From assembly GCA_007136405.1 (NCBI GenBank), contig SLHA01000151.1:1-34469 (forward strand): a stretch of 34,469 nucleotides of DNA, given 5' to 3'. Source of the DNA: Candidatus Latescibacterota bacterium (lineage in GTDB: Bacteria; Latescibacterota; UBA2968; UBA8231). A program made the position numbers and the translations under genes. Under the pieces are notes generated by a model. That model was not told the DNA's origin and did no database searches. It was given only the letters and a program-made list of their open reading frames with translations. Below are positions 7,733-15,689 of the stretch, piece after piece (the stretch's first letter is position 1; every line of letters starts with the position of its first letter).

Positions 7733-7761
7733 TTGACAAGAAGCTCCCGGACACCTACCTT
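7733..7761 (+). promoter_or_regulatory. Promoter of tRNA-Asp
   Basis: Consensus TTGACA (7733-7738), 17-base spacer, TACCTT (7756-7761). Predicted start near 7768, 16 bases before the mature tRNA. The same -35/-10 pair is seen before the sigma factor gene. Confidence 0.75.
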
Positions 7762-7783
7762 TCTCATACTTTCGCAGTGCAAC

Positions 7784-7860
7784 GGGATCGTAGTTCAGCT
7801 GGTTAGAACGCCGGCCTGTCACGCCGGAGGTCGCGAGTTCGAGTCTCGTCGGTCCCGCCA
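7784..7860 (+). tRNA. tRNA-Asp (anticodon GTC), CCA encoded
   Basis: A complete cloverleaf can be drawn. Acceptor GGGATCG pairs with CGGTCCC; the D arm is GTTC/GAAC; the anticodon stem CCGGC/GCCGG holds loop CTGTCAC with anticodon GTC; the T arm is GCGAG TTCGAGT CTCGT; then discriminator G and an encoded CCA at 7858-7860. Confidence 0.97.
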
Positions 7861-7866
7861 TCCTTG

Positions 7867-7902
7867 AGCCCCTGCAGCCCCCACCTTCGGGTTGCAGGGG
7901 CT
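7867..7902 (+). terminator. Hairpin terminator after tRNA-Asp
   Basis: AGCCCCTGCA (7867-7876) pairs with TGCAGGGGCT (7893-7902), a perfect 10-bp stem, followed by TCCTTGTGT. The loop itself can form a small ACC/GGT hairpin. It starts seven bases after the CCA end. Confidence 0.75.
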
Positions 7903-7915
7903 TCCTTGTGTACCG

Positions 7916-8110
7916 CGGCCTCCCGCCTCCGGAGGCAACCTCACGCGACCCGTGCGCTGACGGCATCAAACGCCCTCACGCGGCTTCCTGCATCTTGCCG
8001 CGACTTGCTGCGACGCTATGTGAGCGCGACCTCACCTGAAGCGGCGCGACCTCACGCGACATCATCGGCCTCCCGCCTCCGGAGCGCAACCTCATGCGAC
8101 CCGACGCGCT
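7916..8110. repeat. Direct repeat pair of about 44 bp with scattered CCTCACGCGAC motifs
   Basis: A block starting CGGCCTCCCGCCTCCGGA lies at 7916-7958 and again at 8066-8110, differing by a few substitutions and small indels. The motif CCTCACGCGAC, or a close variant, occurs inside and between the copies (near 7939, 7974, 8030, 8050, 8090). No gene is seen from 7903 to 8332. Confidence 0.75.
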
Positions 8111-8332
8111 CTCCAGTGGCTTCCCCTGATTGGCCAGGTCCTGCCTGGACCTGTTAGGACCTGCCGGCTCCGTGTCCGAGACGTATTCCGGACCGTCCCA
8201 GCCTGCCCTGTCCTGGAGAAGCCTGGCAGGATTCCGTATTATTCCCGCGCAGGACCGACAAGGCCGGGTTGGGGCGCAGCCATTGCCCGCAGCACCGCGA
8301 CACGCGGGTTATCCTTCTCAAGCAGGACGATC

Positions 8333-9949
8333 ATGGAAATCGCTTTTGGCGTACTGGGTGGTCTGGGCCTCTTCCTGTATGGCATGCACATCATGAGCGA
8401 CGGCCTGCAGAAGACCGCCGGACAGAAACTGAAGAGCATCATCAGCGCACTGACATCCAATCGCTTCACCGGCGTACTGGTGGGAGCGCTGGTGACCGCC
8501 ATCGTCCAGAGCAGCAGCGCCACCACGGTCATGGTGGTCGGCTTCGTGAACGCCGGCATGATGCAACTGGCTCAGGCTGCCAGTGTCATCATGGGCGCGA
8601 ACATCGGAACTACCGTGACGGCCCAGGTCATCACCTTCAGGTTGGACCGTTTTGCCCCCCTGATCATCGGCGTGGCCGTGGGCATCTGGTTGTTTGCCCA
8701 GAACCGCCGGACCAAACAGACGGCGGAAGCGTTCATCGGCTTCGGCATGCTCTTTATCGGTATGCGATACATGGGCAGCGCCCTGAGTCCGCTGGGCCAG
8801 TACGAAGGATTCCGCCATCTGGTGCTGCGCTTTGGTGAAATACCGTTGCTGGGCATCCTGGCGGGTTTTATCGTGACCATCATGGTGCAAAGCAGCACGG
8901 CTGCCACCGGACTGATCCTGGCGCTGGCCATGGAGGGCCTGCTGCCCATCCAGTCCGGCTTGCCGGTCCTTTTCGGTATCAATATGGGTACCACCGTTAC
9001 CGCCATCATCGCCAGTGTCGGCGCCAACCGGACCGCCAAACGCGCCGCGGTGTTCCACCTGCTGTTCAACCTGATCGGAACCGTCCTCTTCGTATTCTTC
9101 CTGAGGGATGTCACCTACCACATCATCACCCGGATCAACCCCGATGACATTCCCCGCCAGGTGGCCAATGCGCACACCATATTCAATGTCTGCACCACCC
9201 TGGTGATGCTCCCCTTCACGGGATCGCTCATCAAGCTGGCGTACAGGGTGCTGCCCGGTGAGGACGAGGTCGTCCTTGGGGTCAAGTATATCGACGACCG
9301 CATCCTCAGCACTCCGCCTATCGCCCTGGGCATGGCTATCAAGGAAACGCTGCACATGGGCAACATGGCCCAAACCACTCTCCGGGCCGCCATGAACGGC
9401 ATCCTGAAGGGCAATACGAAAAAGATCCGTCAAGCCCTGGCTCTGGAGAAGGTCACCAACGAACTGGAGCGGGAGATCTCGTCCTACCTGGTCAAACTCT
9501 CGAACAGGAACCTGCCCGCGGATCAGCGCGAAACGGTGGACGGGCTGTTCAACACGATCAACGATATCGAACGCATCGGCGATCATGCGGAAAACCTGGC
9601 CGAACTGGCCGAGTTCAAACTGGACAACCAGCTCGTGTTCTCAGCTACCGCCACCGAGGAGATTCTGGATATCTACAAGAAGACCATGAAGGCCTACACC
9701 CAGTCATTGGCGGCAGTTCAGACCCTGGATATCAAACTCGTCGAATCCGTGTTGAAAAAAGAGAAGGCTATCGACCAGCTGGAGAAAAAGCTGCGCGCCA
9801 ACCATATCGGGCGGTTGAACGCGCAGCAGTGCATACCCAGCGCCGGGGTCATCTACCTGGACATCATCAGCAATTTGGAGCGCATCTCGGACCACGCGGC
9901 CAATATCGCTCTGGGCGCCCGCGACGAAATCCGGGCAAAGCGGGTGTAG
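8333..9949 (+). CDS. Na/Pi cotransporter family protein with C-terminal PhoU domain
   Basis: Inner-membrane protein of the NptA/YjbB type, expected to move phosphate with sodium, often outward in bacteria. The membrane half (residues about 1-310) holds two inverted QSS repeats: VQSSSATTVMVVGF with GANIGTTVTA, and VQSSTAATGLILAL with GINMGTTVTA. The C-terminal part (about 330-538) is helical and PhoU-like, with two three-helix repeats containing ERIGDHAENLAE and ERISDHAANIA. Length 538 aa is normal. The ATG at 8333 has AGGA seven bases upstream. The last codons (IRAKRV) and the stop lie inside an 88-bp tandem repeat. Confidence 0.94.
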   Translation: MEIAFGVLGGLGLFLYGMHIMSDGLQKTAGQKLKSIISALTSNRFTGVLVGALVTAIVQSSSATTVMVVGFVNAGMMQLAQAASVIMGANIGTTVTAQVITFRLDRFAPLIIGVAVGIWLFAQNRRTKQTAEAFIGFGMLFIGMRYMGSALSPLGQYEGFRHLVLRFGEIPLLGILAGFIVTIMVQSSTAATGLILALAMEGLLPIQSGLPVLFGINMGTTVTAIIASVGANRTAKRAAVFHLLFNLIGTVLFVFFLRDVTYHIITRINPDDIPRQVANAHTIFNVCTTLVMLPFTGSLIKLAYRVLPGEDEVVLGVKYIDDRILSTPPIALGMAIKETLHMGNMAQTTLRAAMNGILKGNTKKIRQALALEKVTNELEREISSYLVKLSNRNLPADQRETVDGLFNTINDIERIGDHAENLAELAEFKLDNQLVFSATATEEILDIYKKTMKAYTQSLAAVQTLDIKLVESVLKKEKAIDQLEKKLRANHIGRLNAQQCIPSAGVIYLDIISNLERISDHAANIALGARDEIRAKRV

Positions 9950-10137
9950 GGGTCCGGGTGACGGCCTGGCTGAGTTTTACGCGTGGCGCAAGCGCCTCGG
10001 CAGAGCCCGCGCTGCAATCCGGGCAAAGCGGATGTAGGGGTCCGGGCTGATGGTCTGGCAGAGTTTTACGCGTGGCGCAAGCGCCTCGGCAGAACCCGCG
10101 CTGCAATCCGGGCAAAGCGGATGTAGGGGTCCGGGCC
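9928..10137. repeat. 88-bp tandem repeat (2.4 copies) over the 3' end of the Na/Pi gene
   Basis: Copies at 9928-10015, 10016-10104 and a partial one at 10105-10137, about 95 percent alike by eye. The first copy contains the end of the transporter gene; copy 2 would encode the same tail (IRAKRM and stop). Within the unit CCGGGCAAAGCGGATGTAGG resembles CCGGAT-type extragenic repeats of proteobacteria. Confidence 0.93.
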
Positions 10138-10352
10138 GGCGACGAGCCATGGTATGCCGCGGCGGACATGCGGCACGGTGGAGCCCTGCCTTACAGGACC
10201 AGAGCTCCCTGTGCGGCCAGCCATAAGTAACCCTCCAACCCGTCTTTACCGCACGAGCCACTGAGCTGCCGCTGGACCAGGACCGACACTCACGTACCAG
10301 GCACCACAATCCACCCAACGAGCCAACCTTCGCGCCCATTCTTAAAAATTCC
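10138..10352. other. Intergenic region, no gene seen
   Basis: No open frame with recognisable features and no clear RNA gene. It ends at the promoter of the DoxX-like gene. Confidence 0.4.
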
Positions 10353-10381
10353 TTGACACAGGCAGATCAATCGCCTATACA
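10353..10381 (+). promoter_or_regulatory. Strong sigma70 promoter of the DoxX-like gene
   Basis: TTGACA (10353-10358), 17-base spacer, TATACA (10376-10381). The predicted start near 10388 gives a leader of about 118 bases. Confidence 0.8.
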
Positions 10382-10388
10382 CGATACT

Positions 10389-10463
10389 ATGGGTGCTTTT
10401 CCGGGTGCGTAACCATGGGCGCTTTTCCGGCTACAGGCCATGGTGATCTTCCGGTACGGAGCA
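10389..10463 (+). repeat. Three imperfect 25-26-bp repeats in the DoxX leader, each starting with ATG
   Basis: Units start at 10389, 10415 and 10440, each with ATGG and a CTTTTCCGG-like core. The first unit is an in-frame mini-ORF (MGAFPGA then TAA, 10389-10412) whose ATG falls at the predicted transcription start. The third ATG is in frame with the DoxX-like gene but has no ribosome binding site. Confidence 0.6.
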
Positions 10464-10505
10464 GATGGCGCGTTGTTTGAGAAAAGAGTAAAAAGGAGGC
10501 CAACG

Positions 10506-10880
10506 ATGAACACATGGATCAAAGTCGGAAGAGTTATTTTCGGTATACCCATGCTTGTTTTTGGGGTGAATCATTTCCTGATGATGGAGAACATGCAAGG
10601 AATTGTACCCGGTTGGCTGCCGTTTTCGGCCTTCTGGGTTGCGGTTACCGGTATACTGCTCATTGCCGCCGGTATTTGCATCATCGGAGGGCTCAAGGGA
10701 GCTTTCTCCCTCTCGGTGGGACTGGCCGTATTTCTGTGTCTGGTCATATTGACCGTGCATCTTCCAGGAGTGCTGGATGAAGCTACCAGGCAGACGTCCA
10801 TGATCAACCTGTTAAAGGATTTTGCTTTGTTGGGTGCGTCGCTGAGCTATGCGGGATTGTTTCAGAATATGCTTTTATAA
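10506..10880 (+). CDS. DoxX-like small integral membrane protein
   Basis: Four predicted membrane segments in 124 aa (about residues 7-25, 42-62, 67-85, 103-120) with GVNHFL near the end of the first, as in DoxX-related proteins. Members are linked loosely to thiol or redox stress; no catalytic residues are visible here. The ATG at 10506 is supported by AAAGGAGG seven bases upstream; the frame is open further back to 10440 but without a binding site. Monocistronic, with its own strong promoter. Confidence 0.8.
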   Translation: MNTWIKVGRVIFGIPMLVFGVNHFLMMENMQGIVPGWLPFSAFWVAVTGILLIAAGICIIGGLKGAFSLSVGLAVFLCLVILTVHLPGVLDEATRQTSMINLLKDFALLGASLSYAGLFQNMLL

Positions 10881-10893
10881 TGCAAGCGCATTA

Positions 10894-10932
10894 CTCGAGC
10901 CAATATTGCTTATGTCAACATTGGTGTTCGAG
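10894..10932. repeat. Imperfect inverted repeat downstream of the DoxX-like gene
   Basis: CCAATATTG and CAACATTGG pair with one mismatch over a 7-base loop, flanked by CTCGAG and TTCGAG that extend the symmetry. No U tract follows, so it is either a 3' stabilising stem or a protein site. The rest of the stretch to 11260 shows no gene. Confidence 0.4.
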
Positions 10933-11260
10933 CTGAGGATGCGATCGGTCTAAGTAGCGGCCTGGACAAGTGACACGACCGGCGCGCATACAGCGACAGA
11001 CCAGAAGCGTATGCCTGCTGAGCCAGCCCTCGAGCGTATATGGATGGCGGTGTATGTGCTGATCCGGGGGCATGGCCACGGTCACCATACCATGGAGTGG
11101 CTCATATCAGAGCGTTGAGCGCGGGCACGGTCTGCTCTATTGCCGTTCTGCCACTCGACGCGGACCGAAGGCGGACTGTAGAACCGGTAACGCTGGACCG
11201 GAAACGGGAGAAACCTGAACGGGGTACGCCTCTTCCGCGATGGGTCATGGGCTTGGCCGC

Positions 11261-11716
11261 TCACCACTCTGCGCCCGCCAGTTCGTTGAGCTGGCGCACC
11301 AGGCGAGTCCGGGCTCTGGTCTCGGTCTCGTGCAGGCGTGCGAATAACTGAGATGCGGCTGTCGCGGGGGCCCGGTGCGCCAGGTGCTCGTACATCTCCG
11401 CAAGCCCCTGGCTCATCTGCAGGGCCGTCTCCACCGCTTCGTCCACACTCATGTCCGTCTGCTCCATCCTGGCCAGGGGCTGCTTGATGGCTTCTTCGTC
11501 GGGGTACTGGAACCAGGTGGCTCGGACCTCCTCCGGCGCCTGACGCTCGTACTGCTCCAGGCTCTCCCGCAGGCGCTCCCGTTCGCTGGCAATGTGCTCG
11601 AGTATCACCTGCAGGCGCTTGTCGCCCTGCTGCTGGTGAGTTTCGGCAAAGGAACGCCAGCGCTCGTGGATTGTGCGCAGAAGCGTCAGCAGTTCCTGCG
11701 TTTGTTTGAAGGGCAC
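11261..11716 (-). CDS. Small ferritin-like helical protein, 151 aa
   Basis: Predicted all-helical four-helix-bundle-type protein: ILEHIASERERLRESLEQYE near residues 38-57, then ATWFQYPDEEAI near 65-76, then two more helices. The pattern of E/H residues recalls rubrerythrin/ferritin-like proteins, but a full di-iron ligand set is not obvious, so the function is open. The start is GTG at 11716, with GGAGAG about nine bases upstream. It lies downstream of the broken dihydrolipoyl dehydrogenase on the same strand. Confidence 0.7.
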   Translation of the reverse strand: MPFKQTQELLTLLRTIHERWRSFAETHQQQGDKRLQVILEHIASERERLRESLEQYERQAPEEVRATWFQYPDEEAIKQPLARMEQTDMSVDEAVETALQMSQGLAEMYEHLAHRAPATAASQLFARLHETETRARTRLVRQLNELAGAEW

Positions 11717-11908
11717 GGGTATGCTCTCCGTTATCTAAACTGGGTTTACCGCGCGCACCAGGATGCCGGTCTGGCAGTAGTCTTCGTCTTCTCTAGCAAG
11801 GTACAGATGGGACGGACGAGTGCCAGCATCACGGCCGGCTGTAGCGAACAGGACGCGGGGCTGTTCTTTCCCAAGCTCGAAGCCCGGTCCCCGGCAGCCA
11901 GGACCTCC

Positions 11909-12953
11909 CTACGCCAGCGGCTCTTCGGTCCTGGAATCGCACAGCATCAGAGCCTCGGGCCGGTACGCCACGCCGAGGTTTGCCGCGGCGTCGTGCAGTG
12001 CTGTTTCCATTCCCTCTTCCAGGGTCGGGTGGTAGAACGGCATTTGCAACATCTGCGCCACCGTCGTCTGCCTCTCCACCGCCAAGGCCAGGATGTGCGC
12101 CAGGCTAGCCGCCTCCGGCGCCACCATCTCCGCGCCCAGGATACGCCCGTTCCCGGCGTGGACCCGGATGCGCATCAGTCCCGACGCGCGCCTCTCCTGC
12201 CCGGACCGTCAGTCCCGACCCCTCGGCGCCGGCCTGAACTTCGGCGCGGGCCCCGAGATGCAGCGCGAACTCGCGCCCGAACACTTCCACGGCCTTCGCG
12301 TTGACATCGGGGTCTGTGAGACCGCCCACCATCTCGAGCAGATCGAATCCGGTCACCTGGATGCCCAAACGCGACAGCGCCTGGCCGATCTCCAGGCCAA
12401 TTGGCCCCATCCCGACCACGGCGATGCGGCCAGGCAGATCTTCCTGCTCGAATAGGGACTCGCCGGTGAGCACGTGATCCTGGAAGGGCTGCCACGCCTC
12501 GGGCACCAGGGGACGGGATCCCGTGGCCACGACGATGGCACCGGCTGACACGAGGTGGCCGTCGATCTCCACCCACCGGGGCGCCTGGATCCGAACCGGT
12601 CCCGGCACAAGCCGCTCACCTGCCAGGCGCCGCACGGCAGCGGCCATGTGACCTGCGAACTGGTCCCGCATTCGGCGCACGTAGCGCAGCACCACGGGCA
12701 CGTCGCAGACAAGCCCGTCGCCTCCTGAAATGCCCTGCTCGGAGAGAGCTCCGCGCCGATGATAGTCCCGCGCCGCCCGGATCAGCGTCTTGGACGGCAT
12801 GCAGCCCGCGCGGGCGCACTTGGTGCCCAGCGGACCGGGGCCCACCATCAGGTAATCGTCGGTCTCCTTCTGCACAGCGCGCAGCGCCGACAAGCCGGCG
12901 CTGCCCGCCCCGATGATGACAACTCGCGTCTCTTCCGGAATACGCACGTTCAT
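11909..12953 (-). pseudogene. Dihydrolipoyl dehydrogenase-like flavoprotein, internally deleted and frameshifted
   Basis: Remnant of a class I pyridine nucleotide-disulfide oxidoreductase. The 5' part (12953 to about 12190) gives the FAD motif GAGSAG, the redox disulfide C46-x4-C51 (CARAGCMPSK), ATGSRP and the NAD motif GMGPIGLEIG. It then runs out of frame and stops at 12105. The other frame resumes at about 12175 with GNGRILGAEMVAPEA and ends with the dimer-interface PFYHPTLEE carrying the active-site His-Glu. Intact enzymes have about 460-480 residues; here about 100 codons between the NAD motif and the interface domain are missing, including the second FAD-contacting GD motif. GAGG precedes the ATG at 12953. 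It is either a real decayed gene or an assembly collapse near 12190. Confidence 0.85.
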
Positions 12954-13240
12954 TTACCTCGTAGTATGGGGGATGGCTGGATCGTCTCACTCCAAGAACC
13001 CCTCGTCGCGGGGCCGAAGGTCCAGTTCAAGCGTCCAGGAGCTGATTTTGCGGGACGCAGGCGACTACTCCGTCCGGGCAACCAGTCGGCGTCTGTTGAC
13101 CCCGCACATACCTTCGCGGCTCTGAGTTGCGGCGACAATGCGCCAAGCCGTGACCGGCGCTCCCGTTACATGCACTCCGACCCGCCCAACGACCCAACCC
13201 GGTCCACACACACGACACCAAGCAACTCTGTCCGACACTC
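12954..13240. other. Intergenic region, no gene seen
   Basis: Nothing recognisable in any frame; the open frames here lack binding sites and family features. Confidence 0.4.
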
Positions 13241-13269
13241 TTGACCAAACCCCTCAATAATCCTATACA
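13241..13269 (+). promoter_or_regulatory. Sigma70-type promoter upstream of the AhpD-like gene
   Basis: TTGACC (13241-13246), 17-base spacer, TATACA (13264-13269). The predicted start near 13276 leaves a leader of about 280 bases before the ATG at 13559. The leader holds a short CGATATCG palindrome and a T7 run near 13508-13514, which could be an attenuator, but no known riboswitch was recognised. Confidence 0.65.
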
Positions 13270-13558
13270 GTTTATAGCCGAGGGCGCGCCGGGTAGCACC
13301 AGCAGCGGATACTCACCAGTGCCTGCACCGGCCTCTCCAGGCTGGTCATTCTGCGAGCCGAAGCTCAAGAGGCATGTCAGTGGGTCCGCTTGGAGGCCGA
13401 TGCACTGTAGTATGATCGCGCAGCCTTTAAGGAAGAAACGTCGAGTGAAGCATCGCTTGCTGTTATGACCGATGTAAGCGATATCGGAAGCGAGGCGGTC
13501 GAGTATCTTTTTTTACCGATCTGAGGACGAATCGGATTGAAATATACAAGGATTCACC

Positions 13559-14128
13559 ATGAGAGTTGAGCCAAAAGTTTTACGGGATGTCCCCTGGTAC
13601 CTGCGCCCGTTCTTCTGGAATCAGCGCCGCAAATACGGTCAACCTCTGGAGCCGGCTCTAGTCTGGGCACGGCGCTCCCGGCTTTTTGTGGCAGTTGCCT
13701 TTCTCTATGGTATGATCGACTGCAGGCGTTCGCCGTTATCGCCCGCCATCCGCTCACTGGTTACAGTGCGCGTATCGCAGATCAACCACTGCCGGTTCTG
13801 CATTGATATCAACAGCGCCACGCTCGCTCGCCGTTCCGGCTCCATGGACAAGGTTCATGCTCTTGAAAACTGGCATGACAGCGAGCTTTTCACGCCGGAA
13901 GAACGGGCAATTCTTGCGTATACCGAGGCTGTCACCGTATCCGACAGCGAAGTCACCGACGAGATGGTGGAAGAGCTGAAACGGCATATGGACGACGATG
14001 GCGTGGTAGAGCTTACTGCGCTGATAGCCTTCCAGAATCTGTCAAGTAAATTCAACTCGGCTCTCGATGTCCCGCCGCAGGGCTTTTGCTATAGTCCCGG
14101 TCCGGGGGCAAAGTTAGCTGATAAGTAG
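13559..14128 (+). CDS. Carboxymuconolactone decarboxylase/AhpD-like protein
   Basis: Alpha-helical protein of the CMD/AhpD superfamily, with the redox CxxC of the peroxidase-linked branch at C78-x2-C81 in QINHCRFCID, preceded by H77. AhpD itself has CxxCxxxH, so the His position differs and the exact activity is uncertain; thiol-disulfide or peroxidase-type chemistry is likely. A basic N terminus of about 60 residues precedes the domain. Length 189 aa is normal. AAGGA precedes the ATG. Three bases separate its stop from the next ORF, a truncated membrane protein, so they formed an operon. Confidence 0.85.
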   Translation: MRVEPKVLRDVPWYLRPFFWNQRRKYGQPLEPALVWARRSRLFVAVAFLYGMIDCRRSPLSPAIRSLVTVRVSQINHCRFCIDINSATLARRSGSMDKVHALENWHDSELFTPEERAILAYTEAVTVSDSEVTDEMVEELKRHMDDDGVVELTALIAFQNLSSKFNSALDVPPQGFCYSPGPGAKLADK

Positions 14129-14131
14129 ATC

Positions 14132-14365
14132 ATGAGTAAATGGATCAAACCCGTACTACTGATCACGGCCGTTGTGACTATGGCCGTTGTGTCCCGTGTG
14201 TTTGGACTCGATCAGAAGCTAGGTCAACGGCGCGACTGGATAGCCGCACAGGGGGCATGGGGGCCACTCATATTCGCGGGAGTTTATGCCCTGGCTGCGG
14301 TTGCCGCAATCCCCGGTTCCATTCTTACTATCGCGGCCGGTACTCTTTTCGGCTCGGTTGGATGA
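14132..14365 (+). pseudogene. Truncated TVP38/TMEM64 (DedA-like) membrane protein
   Basis: Encodes one N-terminal membrane helix (residues 6-22), a polar stretch (DQKLGQRRDWIAAQG) and the start of the SNARE-associated domain (AAVAAIPGSILTIAAGTLFGSVG), then a TGA. Family members have about 220-240 residues; this stops at 77, just inside the conserved domain. Only about 77 bases remain before the next gene, so the C-terminal two thirds are missing, not merely frameshifted. Confidence 0.75.
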
Positions 14366-14442
14366 TTGTACGTTTGTCACCCGGGGCTGGCTGGATCTGG
14401 ATAAATCCGGTTTCGGCTCCGAGGGCTGATTGAGAGGATGCT

Positions 14443-15606
14443 ATGAACACACCTATGAAAGTTGTGAATATCTTTGCGTTTGTCCTGCTGCTCGCCTTTG
14501 GCGGCAATGCCGGCGGCCAGGAGCGTCATTCCATCAGGCTTTCCACGCAGTATCAGGCTATCCAGGTTGTCAGGATCGTCGATGGTCTGGAGCATCCGTG
14601 GTCTCTGGCATTTCTTCCCGATGGACGCAAGCTGGTGACAGAACGTCCGGGCCGGCTGCTCGTGATCGATGGAACCGCCGTGACCCGGCTGTCGGGGCTG
14701 CCCCAGATCGAGGCCCGCGGCCAGGGCGGGTTGCTGGACGTGGCCTTGCATCCGGATTACGAAGACAACGGATGGATATATCTGTCGTATTCGAAACCGG
14801 ACAACAGTGGCCAGACCGCTACCGCACTTGCCCGCGGCCGTATCGACGGCGAAGAGCTCGTGGATGTCGAAGACCTCTTCGTGCAGGACCGTTACTCCGC
14901 CCCGGGCCGACATTACGGCTCCAGGCTGGCCTGGCTGCCTGACGGCACTCTGCTGATGAGCATAGGCGACCGGGGCACCGATCCACCGCGTGCGCAGGAT
15001 ACCGGGGATCACGCCGGTTCGCTTGTACGCCTCGATGCCGACGGCTCCGTTCCTGCGGACAACCCGTTTGTCGACGATGACGATGTCCTGGATGAAATCT
15101 ACGCTTACGGCAACAGGAATATCCAGGGTCTGGCGGTCGATCCCCTGAGGGGCGAGATATGGGCTACCGAGCACGGTCCGCGCGGCGGCGACTTGCTTCA
15201 CCGCATCCAACCCGGCAAAAACTATGGCTGGCCGGTGGTGACTCAGGGGCTCGATTACCGCACACAGGAGCGGTTCCCGCATGCACAGGCGCGCCGGATG
15301 GAAGGCGTAACGCCGCATATTTACGAATTCCTGCCCGCCCATCCTCCTTCGGGGCTGACTGTCGTGACCGCCGGTCTTTTCCCTGCTTGGGAGGGCGATC
15401 TGCTGGCCGGCGGACTGGCCAGCGAGCGAATCCGCCGGCTGGTCGTGCGGGAATACGAGGGGCGCTACGAGGTGTTTCACGACGAGGAACTGCTGCTCGG
15501 CTCCGTGGGACGAATCCGTGACGTGCGTGAAGGGCCGGACGGATTCATCTATGTGCTGACGGATCACGCCAACGGCGAGCTGCTCAGGATCGAGCCCGCG
15601 GACTGA
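14443..15606 (+). CDS. PQQ-dependent aldose sugar dehydrogenase (YliI/Asd type)
   Basis: Periplasmic six-bladed beta-propeller enzyme oxidising aldoses with pyrroloquinoline quinone. A signal peptide ends near AFGGNAGGQ (residue about 28). Family landmarks: GLEHPWSLAFLPDG near 47-60, GQGGLLDVALHPDY near 93-106, ISGDRGTDPP-like calcium region, GNRNIQGLA near 225 and TEHGPRGGD near 241-249. Length 387 aa is normal. GAGAGGA precedes the ATG at 14443. It follows the truncated TVP38 remnant by about 77 bases with no terminator seen between. Electrons would pass to the respiratory chain. Confidence 0.92.
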   Translation: MNTPMKVVNIFAFVLLLAFGGNAGGQERHSIRLSTQYQAIQVVRIVDGLEHPWSLAFLPDGRKLVTERPGRLLVIDGTAVTRLSGLPQIEARGQGGLLDVALHPDYEDNGWIYLSYSKPDNSGQTATALARGRIDGEELVDVEDLFVQDRYSAPGRHYGSRLAWLPDGTLLMSIGDRGTDPPRAQDTGDHAGSLVRLDADGSVPADNPFVDDDDVLDEIYAYGNRNIQGLAVDPLRGEIWATEHGPRGGDLLHRIQPGKNYGWPVVTQGLDYRTQERFPHAQARRMEGVTPHIYEFLPAHPPSGLTVVTAGLFPAWEGDLLAGGLASERIRRLVVREYEGRYEVFHDEELLLGSVGRIRDVREGPDGFIYVLTDHANGELLRIEPAD

Positions 15607-15689
15607 CAAAGTCCGGGCGTCCCGCATTGCGGCGATATCGTTCTCGACCAAACGCGAACGAAGGGTCTCGAGGCCGCAGGAACTCCGGG

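Noticed and set aside
8318-9586. Minus-strand open frame opposite the Na/Pi transporter
   Set aside because: Shadow of the transporter; His/Asp-rich low-complexity translation.
10879-10894. TAATGC/GCATTA stem as terminator of the DoxX-like gene
   Set aside because: Only six base pairs, AT-rich and without a U tract; the larger inverted repeat just after it is the better candidate.
11040-11351. Plus-strand open frame between the DoxX-like and ferritin-like genes
   Set aside because: No binding site or family features, and its end overlaps the better-supported minus-strand gene.
13027-13368. Minus-strand open frame upstream of the AhpD-like gene
   Set aside because: Composition is unlike a protein, there is no binding site, and it is antisense to a good promoter and leader.
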